Below, piece after piece: positions 46,687-57,360 of a DNA stretch of 64,000 bases. Source of the stretch: Aphanomyces cochlioides (lineage: Eukaryota > Oomycota > Saprolegniomycetes > Saprolegniales > Verrucalvaceae); NCBI GenBank assembly GCA_019828595.1, contig JAHQRK010000001.1:1426001-1490000 (forward strand), in the 5' to 3' direction. Both the position numbers and the translations under genes were made by a program. The notes under the pieces are model-generated. The model saw nothing but the letters and a program-made list of their open reading frames with translations, searched no databases and was not told the origin of the DNA. Positions within the stretch are counted from its first letter, which is position 1. Every line of letters begins with the position of its first letter.

Positions 46687-49620
46687 ATGAACGCCGTCGC
46701 AACTTGGACATTGGCAGCAGTGGCTGCAATGGCTGTTGCGAAATCCAAGAAGAACAAAGCGCTCAAAACTGCGGCGCCAGTCGCATGCTCAAGAGAAGAG
46801 ATTGTGATCCAGCGCTGTCCAGATAGGAATGCCTCCTTCGCTTGCATTCTCTCTCGGGACACCGACAAGACATGTCAGATTGAACCTACTGGTGGAACGA
46901 CCGGCAGCTTTCGACAAATTAGCGGTGAATATTTGACGCTACGAATATACAGGACAAAGAGAACAAAAACTTTCAAAGTCGAATTCGTGCCACAAGGCAT
47001 AACCAATTTGTAGTGGCATCCATGGGTCGAAATGAGTCTGACCATTGTTGTGTTAGTGAATTCTATAAGGTGCGGCGCCTCGAAATGCACGATATTGTCT
47101 TTCCAGAGGGCTTGAAATACCTGTAAGAACATAGGAGTCCATGAAGACTGATATTCTTGAGCATCTACAGCCGCTTCAAGTTCACGAACCTGCCGCCATA
47201 TCCATCCGATAAATTCAAGAACATCACATTACCCAAGTCGATGGAAGCTTTGTAAGTTCTGCAGGTTTTATTTGATTGTGACGAAAATTGCCGCAGGTAT
47301 TTCGAGAGTATGGTAATTGATTCCCTCGATCCATCTGAATGGCGCGATGTCCCGCTCAAGACTCTGTACGTCCATCGATTGCTTCTCCTCTTATTGCTCA
47401 TTGGCTTTAGTTCATTTTTCAAAACCACCGTGCAGTCATTTGACCGTGATGTGTTTCCGCCGTCGATTTCCACTCTGTAAGTGGTCGCGTCGTATCGTTG
47501 TAAACGTCTTTCCGCAGGCAAATTCGCTATAGCAATGTGAGTACATTGGAGACAAGTACTTTGCCAATAGCGTTAAAAGCAATGTAAGCCCACAATGACT
47601 CTGGCGGGGTGTTGAAAAATGCTGGTAGGAACTTGGAGTACAATCAACTTTCCACTGTCGAGTCCATTCCCATGGACAATCTCCTCGATCTTTCTTATTT
47701 GTTCGTTAAAGTTTTGCGTCTCTCGCTCTCATGATAATCGTAGAATTTTGGACGGAAATCCCATCCGCACTCTTGGCGAACGGTCAAGCTTTCCATCGTC
47801 GCTGCAAAACCTGTACGTTCTCCATTGTCTGACAAATTGAACTTTATTTGCAATGACCATAGATCCATGGCGGACTGTGGACTTTCCAATATTTCCGACA
47901 AATTTGTATTTCCACCGAATTTAGTATCACTGGACTTCAGCAGCAACCATCTCGAGTCGTTCCCGCTTGCCAAACTGCCAAAGTCGCTGACGACACTTGA
48001 TCTTGACTCGAATCCGCTGAAGGAGTTCAACATTAACGATCTCGACGTGCTCAACTTTTTGAAAAAACTAGACGCATTTGATGCAACGACTGACAATGTT
48101 CAGTGCAATATGTCGTACACCAAGACAATTGTGAGAGGGAAAATCTACGCATGTGTCTCCCAGAATATTCACGTGAATACTGCCGAAACGAAAGCTCAGC
48201 AGTTGATTTCTAGTATGTTATGCCAATTTGCTATCTTGGTTTCACAATTAATTGTAGAAACAAAAATATCGACTACAACGACTGTTTTTATTGTCGTGCT
48301 TGCTTGTGTCGTTGCTGCAGCATTGGTTCTCATGTTTGTACTTCGAGTCATGAAGCGAAGACGGAGTCGTCTTGCCAATCAGTCCGAATTGGACTCTTTT
48401 GACGAAAGCGCGAAATCATCCATGGTGTCTTTTGAATTATCGAAACCTCCGAAAGAAATTGAACCTGTTGCAAAATTTGCCAAGGATGAAGGCGAAATGA
48501 CCAAACCCACCGCTTCGTCCGGTTTAGTCGTGTCAATGTCGACGTGGCATGATCCGACATTTATCAACAACGACGCCACTCTGGTCGCTTTTCGCCTTGC
48601 TGAAGATGCAATAAAAAATTTGATTCCAATGATGGGGTATGTAACTTCACATTGCATTGAAGTCTGACGGATGATTCTAGGAATTATTCGTCTGGTGTTT
48701 ACATGGGCCAACGAGTTATGCTTGTGGCGATACCACTACGAGATGGAGAAGCTACCGCACACCTTCTTGTCCAGACAAAACATCCCAAGTTGCTCACGTT
48801 TCATGGTTTCGTACATGGTTTGGCAAATGAAACATTGGTCGTGATGGAATGGATGGATGGAGGCTCTCTTGACGCTCTTCTGTGCAAGTCGTTGCTTTTG
48901 GGATTCATGCAGAAAATTGTCATCGCCCTCGACGTGATTGCCGCTCTTGTGTATCTCCACGACACGGATGGGTCGTCTCATTGTCATCTCTCAACTCACA
49001 CGATCTGGCTGACTGACGCCGGCAGGGCGAAGTTGAGCCTTGTGAGTGGCGTCCAGCCAAGTGAGACTATTTGGCAGCCTGAAACTGAGTCGGAAGAAAA
49101 GTCACCTTCGACCGACGTCTATTCTTTTGGAGTGCTGCTGTTGTCCCTGCAGCGCCAATCGGTGCCATCGATCCATGACATTCAAGCGGCACGTAGTCTC
49201 ATGTCTAAGGATGGCATGGAGATTTTGTCAATCGATTGGTTTCGACTGTCCAGTCCTGACAAGCTGCGTACATTAGCCAGTCGATGCCTCCAGTTGGAGG
49301 CATCAAGGAGGCCAAGTGCAAGTGATATCCACACGGCGATTCGAGCGATGATGGACGAAGTGCTGGAAGCTGAAATGGCGAGCGATGTGCAGTCGACTGT
49401 ACTGCAATCGACCGTGCTAGAATCAATAGGTCCCCCTCCATCCTCCACATCCAGTGATAATCCCAACAATGCCGCAATTGGCAGCGATCAATCGAACAAG
49501 TGTCATGAAGAACCGATTGAAATAGATAAAGATTACCACAAGGGACACAGACTCAACCCACAAAAGAGGAGGATCATACCGAAAAAGTCCACAAGTAATA
49601 GAGTGGTGAAGAGCCTCTAA
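46687..49620 (+). CDS. LRR receptor-like pseudokinase (cluster member D)
   Basis: The best-preserved member. Start MNAVATWTLAAVAAMAVAKS (46687) gives a signal peptide. Cys domain: CSREEIVIQRCPDRNASFAC. LRR exons: LEMHDIVFPEGLKYL, KFKNITLPKSMEAL, LDPSEWRDVPLKTL, FDRDVFPPSISTL, NLEYNQLSTVESIPMDNLLD, PPNLVSLDFSSNHLESFPL, cap FNINDLDVLNFLKKLDAFD. TM: VFIVVLACVVAAALVLMFVL, followed by RRRSRL as a stop-transfer signal. Kinase-like exon from about 48682: YSSGVYMGQRVMLVAIP (Lys absent), VMEWMDGGSLDALLCK, CHLSTHTIWLTDAGRAKLSL (no HRD, no DFG), WQPETESEEKSPSTDVYSFG (APE lost), SRRPSASDIHTAI. A Lys-rich tail (KRRIIPKKSTSNRV) is unique to this copy. Bases 48742-49429 appear identical to the next gene. 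Confidence 0.8.
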
Positions 49621-50639
49621 TTTATCTAAAGGTTTTATTCGACTCTCTTTTTCATTGTTTCTTCTCGGGATTTCTCGTAACAAACTCACGAGATTCCTCT
49701 CTCGTCAACGATGAATTGCGGGTCTCCATTCAGGCAGACACTGCCAATTCAAGACCGTTCGCTCTGTCAACTTGCCAAAAGGTATTGCGGCGTAAGGATA
49801 ATACCAATCGTTGCGATGGCGCATTATCCTCGGAGCTTCATTGCGGCCGTCCAAATAAATTCATGGAGATATGTCCGTTGTGCAAGCAACTCCATGAGGA
49901 TTGTACTTGGGGCAGTTGATGGTGGCTACACCGTAAACTTGGTCGATATCAACGTGTCAACAAACTGCGGTGACAGTCGACGGCAGTCTCGTGTCTGGAG
50001 CATAATGCATGAAATGTCGATTGAATTTTGCCTGGTGCCTGTTGCCAAGAACAACAATACGAATAGGACCATGCTTTCAGGACGATTGAGTTTTGAATAT
50101 GTTCCAAGAGGACTTTAGCACGGTCGTAGCCTTGCAATTTGCATGACATGTGAAACTCTTTGGTCTCGTGATTCATCAACCAGTCTGTCCTATTACCTCG
50201 CTATGCCTGTAAAGCTCCAGAACTCGTCATAAGCTCGGCAGTAGGCTCAATCGATAGTCTTCGATGATTCATAACCAACATATAATCCGTCGATGGGTTG
50301 TGCCTCGCCCGCAGCTGCGATGATGTCGAGAGCAACCATCAATCTCCCTCCTGTGCGTGGCTCAAGCTTTCAATTTGCAGCATACTATTAATAGTAGTCG
50401 TCATGTGAAATAGCTCGCTCAAAATAGAACTGAACTAACTATGCAAATTAATTCGTTTGTTCCTGTAACTATTTCAACACATAGTAAAGCGTTGATTTTG
50501 GATACTAAACCAGACTAATTACATAAATAGCTCGGTTAGCTGGGAGATAGTTCACAAAAGAGACATCACCGTCGATCACGAAATAATTCCATCACAACAT
50601 TCAAGATGTAATGACCTTCTGTCACTCACAACTTGGACG
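49621..50639. other. spacer with a possible N-terminal-domain relic
   Basis: A plus frame at 49711-50118 (135 aa) ends RLSFEYVPRGL, very like the end of the family's N-terminal Cys domain (KFEYLPQGFANL, KLQYVPPGLKSL), and contains an Asn/Thr-rich glycosylation-type stretch before it. No LRR exons follow, so it may be a stray first exon. 50390-50580 is A/T-rich and precedes receptor E. Confidence 0.35.
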
Positions 50640-50660
50640 TTGTTGGGTGCATTTACTGCG

Positions 50661-53409
50661 ATGAAGCTGGCGAGGGCGAAGAAGAAATCGCTGCAGACTA
50701 CCGCTCCAGTTACATGCTCTGCAAAAGAGATCACGATTCAACGTTGTCCTGACCAGAACGAGTCGGACCCTTGCGTTGTCACTCAAAAGGAAGATAATTC
50801 ATGCGACTTGACGCTTGCTGGTGGAACCACCGGCAGCTTTCGAATAATAGACAGCGTGGAAAAGACGCTACGAATTTACAAGACAAACAGGACAAAGAGC
50901 GTCAAGTTCGAATACTTACCCCAAGGCTTCGCCAACTTGTACTAACCTCCGCCAGTCGACCCGCAACTTAAGTGTTTTTCCTGGATAGGGAATTCTATCT
51001 GGTGCGCCGCCTTGAACTCCACGACATTGTCCTTCCAGAGGGACTGCATTCCATGTAGAACGATACAAATCTACTGAACATCTTACACTTGGTGATAGCC
51101 GCTTCAAGTTCACAAACCTGCCGTCGTATCCATCCGATAAATTTCGCAACATTACATTACCCAAGACGATCAAAGCTTTGTAAGTGCAGCATTTACCGCT
51201 CGCTATTCATGCTCACTGACGCAGATATTTTGAAGAATTGAAACTGGATTCTTTAGACCCTTCTGAATGGCGTGATGTGCCGCTCAAGTCGCTGTAAACA
51301 CATCTCTTCATTTTTCCACTTATCACTCGTTTTGCTGTAGCAAATTCTTCAGAGCCACCATACAATCGTTTGATCATGTTTTGTTTCCACCATCAATTAC
51401 TACTCTGTAAGATGACTCGTTGCATCCTTGTGATCATTTTTCCGAAGGCAAATTCGCTATGGCAACATAACAACATTAGAGACAAGCACGCTACCCACAT
51501 CATTGAAAGCACTGTACGTACATGACGAAGCTGACGGGATTTTGAAATAATGGTAGGAACTTGGAGTACAATCAACTAACAAGAGTTGGGTCGATTCCCA
51601 TGAACAACCTCCACGATATGACTTACTTGTACACTGAAATGTTACTCAACTTGTCCTCATTATTTTCTAGAATTTTGGACGGAAATCCCATTCAATCTCT
51701 TGAGGACAGCTCAAACTTTCCATCATCATTGCACAACCTGTACGGTGTTCAGTGTCTGACAAATTTAATTTGTGTTATGACGATAGATCCATGGCATCCT
51801 GTGGACTGACCAATATTTCCGACAAATTTGAATTTCCACCGAATTTAGTATCTCTGGACTTGAGCGACAACAACCTTACGTCATTCTCGTTTGAAAAATT
51901 GCCAAAGTCCTTGACCACGCTTGATCTCGACTCGAATCCACTGAAGGAACTCAATGTTGATGACCAAGACACGCTAGAGTTTTTAAAAAACCTCCACTCG
52001 TTTGATGCGACGACGTACAAAATTGAATGCAAACCGTCTTACACCAAGATGATCGTACGTGGGAAGATCTACGCATGTGTGTCCAAGGATATTTCCGTGC
52101 AAGTCCTGTCGGCAGCAAGTAAGCTTTGGAATTTATTTGCTTGTAGCTTGACCACAGAGTTTAGAACCGAAAATGACCCCCACCACGACTGCTTTCATTG
52201 TTGTCCTTGTCTGTGTTGTCGCTATAGCATTGATCATGGTTTTTGTACTCCGGGTTTTATATAGGAGGCGGGGCTGTCATACAAAACATTGCGAGATAGA
52301 CTCTGTTGACGAGAGTTCAATATCATCCCTGGCTTCGTTTGAATCGTCAAATATGTCGAATCTTTCGAAGAAAGTAGTTATCGCACGTGTTGTCCGTGGC
52401 GAAGATGACAGGTCCAAATCCTCAAATCCGTCTGACTCAGTCGTTTCAATGGCGACTGGGCAAGATCCGTCATTTATTAGCAACGACTCCACCTTGATGT
52501 CCTATAGCCTTGATGACGATTCAGTCCATGATTTGATTCCAATGATGGGGTATGTATCTTCAAGCTAAATATTTCGTCACGGATTGGCGTAGAAATGTAT
52601 CTTCTGGCGTGTACAATGACCAGCGTGTTATGCTTGTGGCACTGCCTCTACACGATGGAGAAGCTACCGCACACCTTCTTGTCCAGACAAAACATCCCAA
52701 GTTGCTCACGTTTCATGGTTTCGTACATGGTTTGGCAAATGAAACATTGGTCGTGATGGAATGGATGGATGGAGGCTCTCTTGACGCTCTTCTGTGCAAG
52801 TCGTTGCTTTTGGGATTCATGCAGAAAATTGTCATCGCCCTCGACGTGATTGCCGCTCTTGTGTATCTCCACGACACGGATGGGTCGTCTCATTGTCATC
52901 TCTCAACTCACACGATCTGGCTGACTGACGCCGGCAGGGCGAAGTTGAGCCTTGTGAGTGGCGTCCAGCCAAGTGAGACTATTTGGCAGCCTGAAACTGA
53001 GTCGGAAGAAAAGTCACCTTCGACCGACGTCTATTCTTTTGGAGTGCTGCTGTTGTCCCTGCAGCGCCAATCGGTGCCATCGATCCATGACATTCAAGCG
53101 GCACGTAGTCTCATGTCTAAGGATGGCATGGAGATTTTGTCAATCGATTGGTTTCGACTGTCCAGTCCTGACAAGCTGCGTACATTAGCCAGTCGATGCC
53201 TCCAGTTGGAGGCATCAAGGAGGCCAAGTGCAAGTGATATCCACACGGCGATTCGAGCGATGATGGACGAAGTGCTGGAAGCTGAAATGGCGAGCGATGT
53301 GCAGTCGACTGTACTGCAATCGACCGTGCTAGAATCAATAGCCCCCCCTCCATCCACCACAATCAGTGAAAACCCAGTCAACTCACTGCGCGAGAGTGAA
53401 GAATTGTGA
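50661..53409 (+). CDS. LRR receptor-like pseudokinase (cluster member E), start uncertain
   Basis: Cys domain: CSAKEITIQRCPDQNESDPC ... LRIYKTNRTKSVKFEYLPQG. LRR exons: LELHDIVLPEGLHSM, NITLPKTIKAL, LDPSEWRDVPLKSL, FDHVLFPPSITTL, NITTLETSTLPTSLKAL, PPNLVSLDLSDNNLTSFSF, cap LNVDDQDTLEFLKNLHSFD. TM: FIVVLVCVVAIALIMVFVL. Kinase-like exon: NVSSGVYNDQRVMLVALPLH and then a stretch identical to member D. It has no VAIK Lys, HRD Asp, DFG or APE. The frame of the hydrophobic leader (LTTWTLLGAFTAMKLARAKK) has no upstream ATG; ATG at about 50606 is out of frame, and the first in-frame ATG (50661) would remove most of the signal peptide. Either a short 5' exon was missed or the start is broken. Confidence 0.75.
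52654..53341. repeat. near-identical kinase-exon tract shared with 48742-49429
   Basis: Read side by side, the two tracts show no difference over about 688 bases (constant offset 3912). The sequence immediately outside diverges (ACTACGAGATGG against CTACACGATGG at the left, ATAGGTCCCCC against ATAGCCCCCCC at the right). LRR, TM and tail regions of the same two genes are clearly diverged. This points to gene conversion. Confidence 0.85.
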
Positions 53410-53735
53410 TGACTAAGTTTGAAGACTATTCGAGACTAGTGACCTCGTCGTACACCCACAGCTGTAGAATAGACCCCCACGATCAAATTACGAGGAGACG
53501 ACTGACACTAGAGCGACAAAATATAGAGCCCTGATATAACTTATTTCTCTGTCCTCTACGATATGTCATGTCCAGTTCATTTTGTATGAGCTGAAACTTG
53601 AGTTATCCTCATGGATGATGATCTTAGCCCATTGACAAATACAACCAACGCCGTGGCTCATCATCCCTACCAGAGATCACATGTCATAGCATATTCGAGT
53701 CGGCGCAATGTTTGAAAGAATTAATCTAAAGAGCT
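53410..53735. other. spacer between convergent genes
   Basis: No frame of interest. Region between the end of receptor E and the end of the CBS-PP2C gene. Confidence 0.4.
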
Positions 53736-55843
53736 TCAAGCATTGCGCTTGATAACTCGCGCTGCAATGATTGTAATATCATCGGGCATGCCGCCTCCCC
53801 ACATTTTATCGTTTTCTTTGGCCAGGCGAGCAAATGGCGAGTCAATCTTGCGATCGAGCGACAGGTCGTACGCTTTTTTCACGAGGTTCTTCGTAATTGA
53901 CTCGACTAGGAATACGTTCAACTTCACAAAAGAATTCAATATTGGCTCACCATCAGGTTCAGCTGCCACAATTTCAAGCAATTGATCTTCGTCCTAATGA
54001 CAACATCGGTGAAGGCCACGAGAGCGCAGGTTGACATACCACATTGTCAAAGAGGCCATCAGTAGCAAGGATGATCAAATCGCCCTCTTCCACGGGGACT
54101 CGGAGGTTCACAGCTTCATTTGGTGTTTCAAACATTGGACCTGAGCCTTCGGGCATCTCTGGGCCTGGCACATAATAGCCCAGCTATACCCACTCTGAGT
54201 CTTCACAACAAGAGGAAATCAAACCTGGAAGGGGCAATTAAAGTAGTGGAGCTGTTGTGGCGAGCGATACGACACGTGGGCTCCTTTGCGACGCCCAGCA
54301 GGAGTGAGATCTGTGTCGCGATTTCGCATTTTGCGCGTCAATGAGCCATCCAATGTGCCACGCTTGACAGCCGTCTTCAAATCCGATCTCTAAACAAAAC
54401 TATCGGCGAGAGATGGTGGCGGAGTTCGTACTTTGTCTCGAATGATCAAAAAGCCTGCAACTCATCAGCTAGCGCCATCAATCTTTGTCATACCTGAATC
54501 GCCCAAATTGACAGCGTACAATTCGGCATGAACGGGATCAAGAGCAACTACACATGCGGTGGCACTCCCAACGATCGCTTTCTAAACGCGCTCGAGGGAA
54601 TAAAACAAGACGGAAGGTTGAGTTTACTTGAGTGACTGAATGCCATGCAGCATCCAGAACTTCTGAGGGATTGATGTGTGGTTGATCAGTCTCCGACAGC
54701 TTGGCAGCGGCTTGAGCTGCCTTCATGAGTTCTCGCGAATACTAGCATATTTGGTGAGCTCCCATGCGTAATGTTGACACTTGCCATGCCGGCGCTGATT
54801 CCCTGCTCAAACCACGACCCAACACCATCAGAAACGCCAAAGCACAGAACATCCGTGCCCTTGTCTGGCACGGTGCCATCGGTGCCAATGAAGAAGGCAT
54901 CTTCGCCACCAGTGGCCACTTTTTGCGGATGCGGGATTGACATGGCGTAAGAGTGTAGAACAAACTTGGCTGAAGGTCGATCGTCGGGCCTGAAGAGATT
55001 CTAAGCCGACAGAAAGTGTTTCACGACTTACGCGACGCTGGGAGCAAGTGACGTGTTCTTTGGCAAGCCTTTTCGTGGCAAAATGACGTGGACGTAGTCA
55101 GATTTGGCACTAAGAAGGGATAAATTAGTCGTGGCCAACTAAGAGAACAAACCTGTGAGCTTCGCCGTCGGTTTGGGATTCCTTCTTTACAATTAAAGCA
55201 GCGATGTCTACATTTTCATGAGCTGAAATTCATCAAGGATGGAAGAAAATACCAGTGAGGGAGATAATGCCTAGTAAAGAATCGCCACTGAGAACTGGTA
55301 ATTCGCCCCGGCCGGTCAAAGCCATGACGACGCGGCACTACACAAAAAGAGAAATGGTTAGGAATACTTCCATGGAAGAAAACAAACGTCTTGTAAGGAG
55401 TCTTCAGGAGTGACGTGAACTATGTCTTTCGATGGCAGTGCTGCATCTTTGACCTGATGCCGTGGATAAGATAAAGTCTACAACGACGCACGCGGTACCA
55501 ATATGTTTTGCCAGTCGTGTTGGTGTTTGCTGATGTGGCGGATTATTCGATGCTGTGTCAAGAGGCCGACGACTTTGTCATCACTATCAACGACAACAAG
55601 CGTGCTTGAGTTATGGTGTCCAGCTAGAGTTTCCACAGCAACCGAGAGGGTGTCGTTTTCCGACACCAAACAGGCTTTTTGACTGCGGGCGAGACCGGCC
55701 ATTTTGAGCAGGTCAGCGGCCGTCATTGTTTGCATATTTCGCTTCGCAAATGGAGCAAAACCGCTTGGATTTTCTCTGAGGAAAGATGCTGACTGGCTGA
55801 TGGCCACGCCGCCGCGCACAAATCTACGAGCTGCTCGTAGCAT
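53736..55843 (-). CDS. CBS-domain / PP2C-type phosphatase fusion (PPTC7-like), probably mitochondrial
   Basis: Start MLRAARRFVRGGVAISQSAS (55843), an Arg-rich leader like a mitochondrial presequence. A CBS pair follows: KACLVSENDTLSVAVETLAG ... TLVVVDSDDKVVGLLTQHRI, and after introns KDIVHVTPEDSLQD ... VVMALTGRGELPVLSGDSLL. The frame then runs across a short intron into SAKSDYVHVILPRKGLPKN and the PP2C domain: FVLHSYAMSIPHPQKVATGG, EDAFFIGTDG, FGVSDGVGSWFEQGISAGMA, ACVVALDPVHAELYAVNLGD, LIILATDGLFDNV and MPDDITIIAARVIKRNA at the end (53736). The metal-binding Asp positions (DGVGSW, DGLFDN, PDD) are present. CBS pairs often bind adenine nucleotides, so nucleotide-controlled dephosphorylation is a fair inference. 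If the joining intron near 55230-55260 (about 30 bases, unusually short) is wrong, these would be two adjacent genes. Confidence 0.75.
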
Positions 55844-56303
55844 CGACGTCCTCAGTGCACTTGGGATGACGGTTTGGACCTGATTGTGTCGGAAGTTGTC
55901 AATATTTTAAATAGTGTAACAATAATACTAAATAAATACTAGTACATAGTTAAATAATGTGAAATGCGTTTAATATATAAATTTAGACTCTCAAGCGCCA
56001 GCTCTCAATATTCTCTGTCTTACCTCGCTGGAAATCCTTGCCTTCATGTTTTCTAAATCTAGAGAGTCTTGGAGAAATATGAAGCCCTTTCGAGCGTCCA
56101 CACTGACCTGACGTTGATATCTACAGTAGTATATTTAGTACTTTGCAATAGTAATCTCTTCATAATACTATTGCAATGGAGCAATAAAATAGCTACTGTA
56201 TTTGATTTCAGTATAGGAATCCCATGTATTGCAGGTTGTAATAGAAATACTATTGCAATACTATTGCAACTTAACAATAGCTTACACGAATTAAGAAAAG
56301 TCA
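55844..56303. other. A/T-rich spacer with ACTATTGCAAT repeats
   Basis: ACTATTGCAA(T/C) occurs at 56167-56177, 56249-56259 and 56260-56270 (the last two adjacent), and inverted at 56143-56152. No coding potential is seen. Confidence 0.6.
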
Positions 56304-56904
56304 TCATTGATTAGTGTGAGCCAGTGAAGCAGATTCAAAGTCCAAGGCATGGTTAAGAATTGTCGTTTCGTCGGCGGCGAAGTCGAATTGACCGACAATT
56401 CGCTGGCCATTGAGGACTTGCGGGAGCCAAAATGAATCGTCGGACCACATTGAAGCGTACGGAATGGTCTCGATTGAATACCATTGCGGCCGCATTTCGT
56501 CGGTTTCAGCTGGAATGCCTTGAAAAGTATCAACAACAAACACGTGAACTTCCTAGCGCATCAGGGATGAGATCAGTGATACATTCCGCTGCACGCACCA
56601 TGACTTCGGGCTTGTCAGTAAACGTAAAGACCAACGTACCACGTCGCTGCATATCCTGTCCACGCACGGAGATCGACGCCTCTTCAGTCATTTCCCGCGC
56701 CGCAGCATCTTCAATCGTGTTGTCGGTCGATTCGACTTTGCCGCCAAATCCGTTCCACTTGCCTTGGCCGAATCCGCGTTTCTTCATGCCCAGCAAAACT
56801 TGCTCCTCGCCTTCATAATTTCGCGTCAAGAATGCCAATGTATACTGCTTTACGCGAGCAGCACGCTCCAAAGTCCCGGCGATTCTCTTCGCAGCGACTG
56901 CCAT
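56304..56904 (-). CDS. NUDIX hydrolase, MTH1/NUDT1-like (oxidised purine nucleoside triphosphatase)
   Basis: Two exons. The first (start 56904, MAVAAKRIAGTLERAARVKQ) holds KQYTLAFLTRNYEGEEQVLL, KWNGFGGKVESTDNTIEDAA and AREMTEEASI. This is the NUDIX box GX5EX7REUXEE, with the last box glycine replaced by Ser. After a 40-50 base intron near 56530-56580 the second exon continues FVVDTFQGIPAETDEMRPQW, YSIETIPYASMWSDDSFWLP and GQFDF. The WNGFGGK, MWxDDSxW and W(F/Y) elements are those of MTH1, whose DD motif recognises oxidised purines. Likely function: sanitising the nucleotide pool by hydrolysing 8-oxo-dGTP and relatives. Confidence 0.85.
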
Positions 56905-57360
56905 ACCAGATGAACAAAATTGGATTGGGGAAAATAATTTAGTGTTGTGATGTACTCAATTTATGTCAATGAAAAAATTATTTTGTACTGTTCTGTACCC
57001 TATGTCAACTTGCTGAGTCAATACGAAATGCGCACTTCCTCCTTCACTGGGCACCGCGCTCACGACGGTGAAATGATCGTAGCCTCAAGTGCTCCCAGAT
57101 GAACGAGGAGTCTACAGAGACCGACGACATGGAGCGGCGAAACGAAGCGATTGAACGACTCGTCAAGAATTGTTTCTCCCTCTTGCTTGGATATTCCCAA
57201 CTCTGGCATCAAGAATTGATTTGGCGTTCGGGTTCCCCTTAGGATGATGAATCCTAGCTTGATGGCAACTTGATGGACGTCAAAGATCCAACGCAATGGC
57301 CAAAGGGGGCTATTTATATCGTAGCCAATTGTCCACATTCAGAAAGATCAGCCAGCGCAG
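56905..57360. promoter_or_regulatory. divergent promoter between NUDIX and FAM228 genes
   Basis: Spacer between divergent starts at 56904 (minus) and 57361 (plus). CTATTTATATCG (57310-57321) and AGCCAATTG (57323-57331) lie 30-50 bases before the plus start and look like TATA-type and CCAAT-type elements. A 92-aa minus frame (57060-57338) overlaps these and has no recognisable domain. Confidence 0.4.

Noticed and set aside
57060..57338. 92-aa minus frame before FAM228
   Set aside because: Overlaps TATA- and CCAAT-like promoter words and shows no family resemblance; its frame is probably chance.
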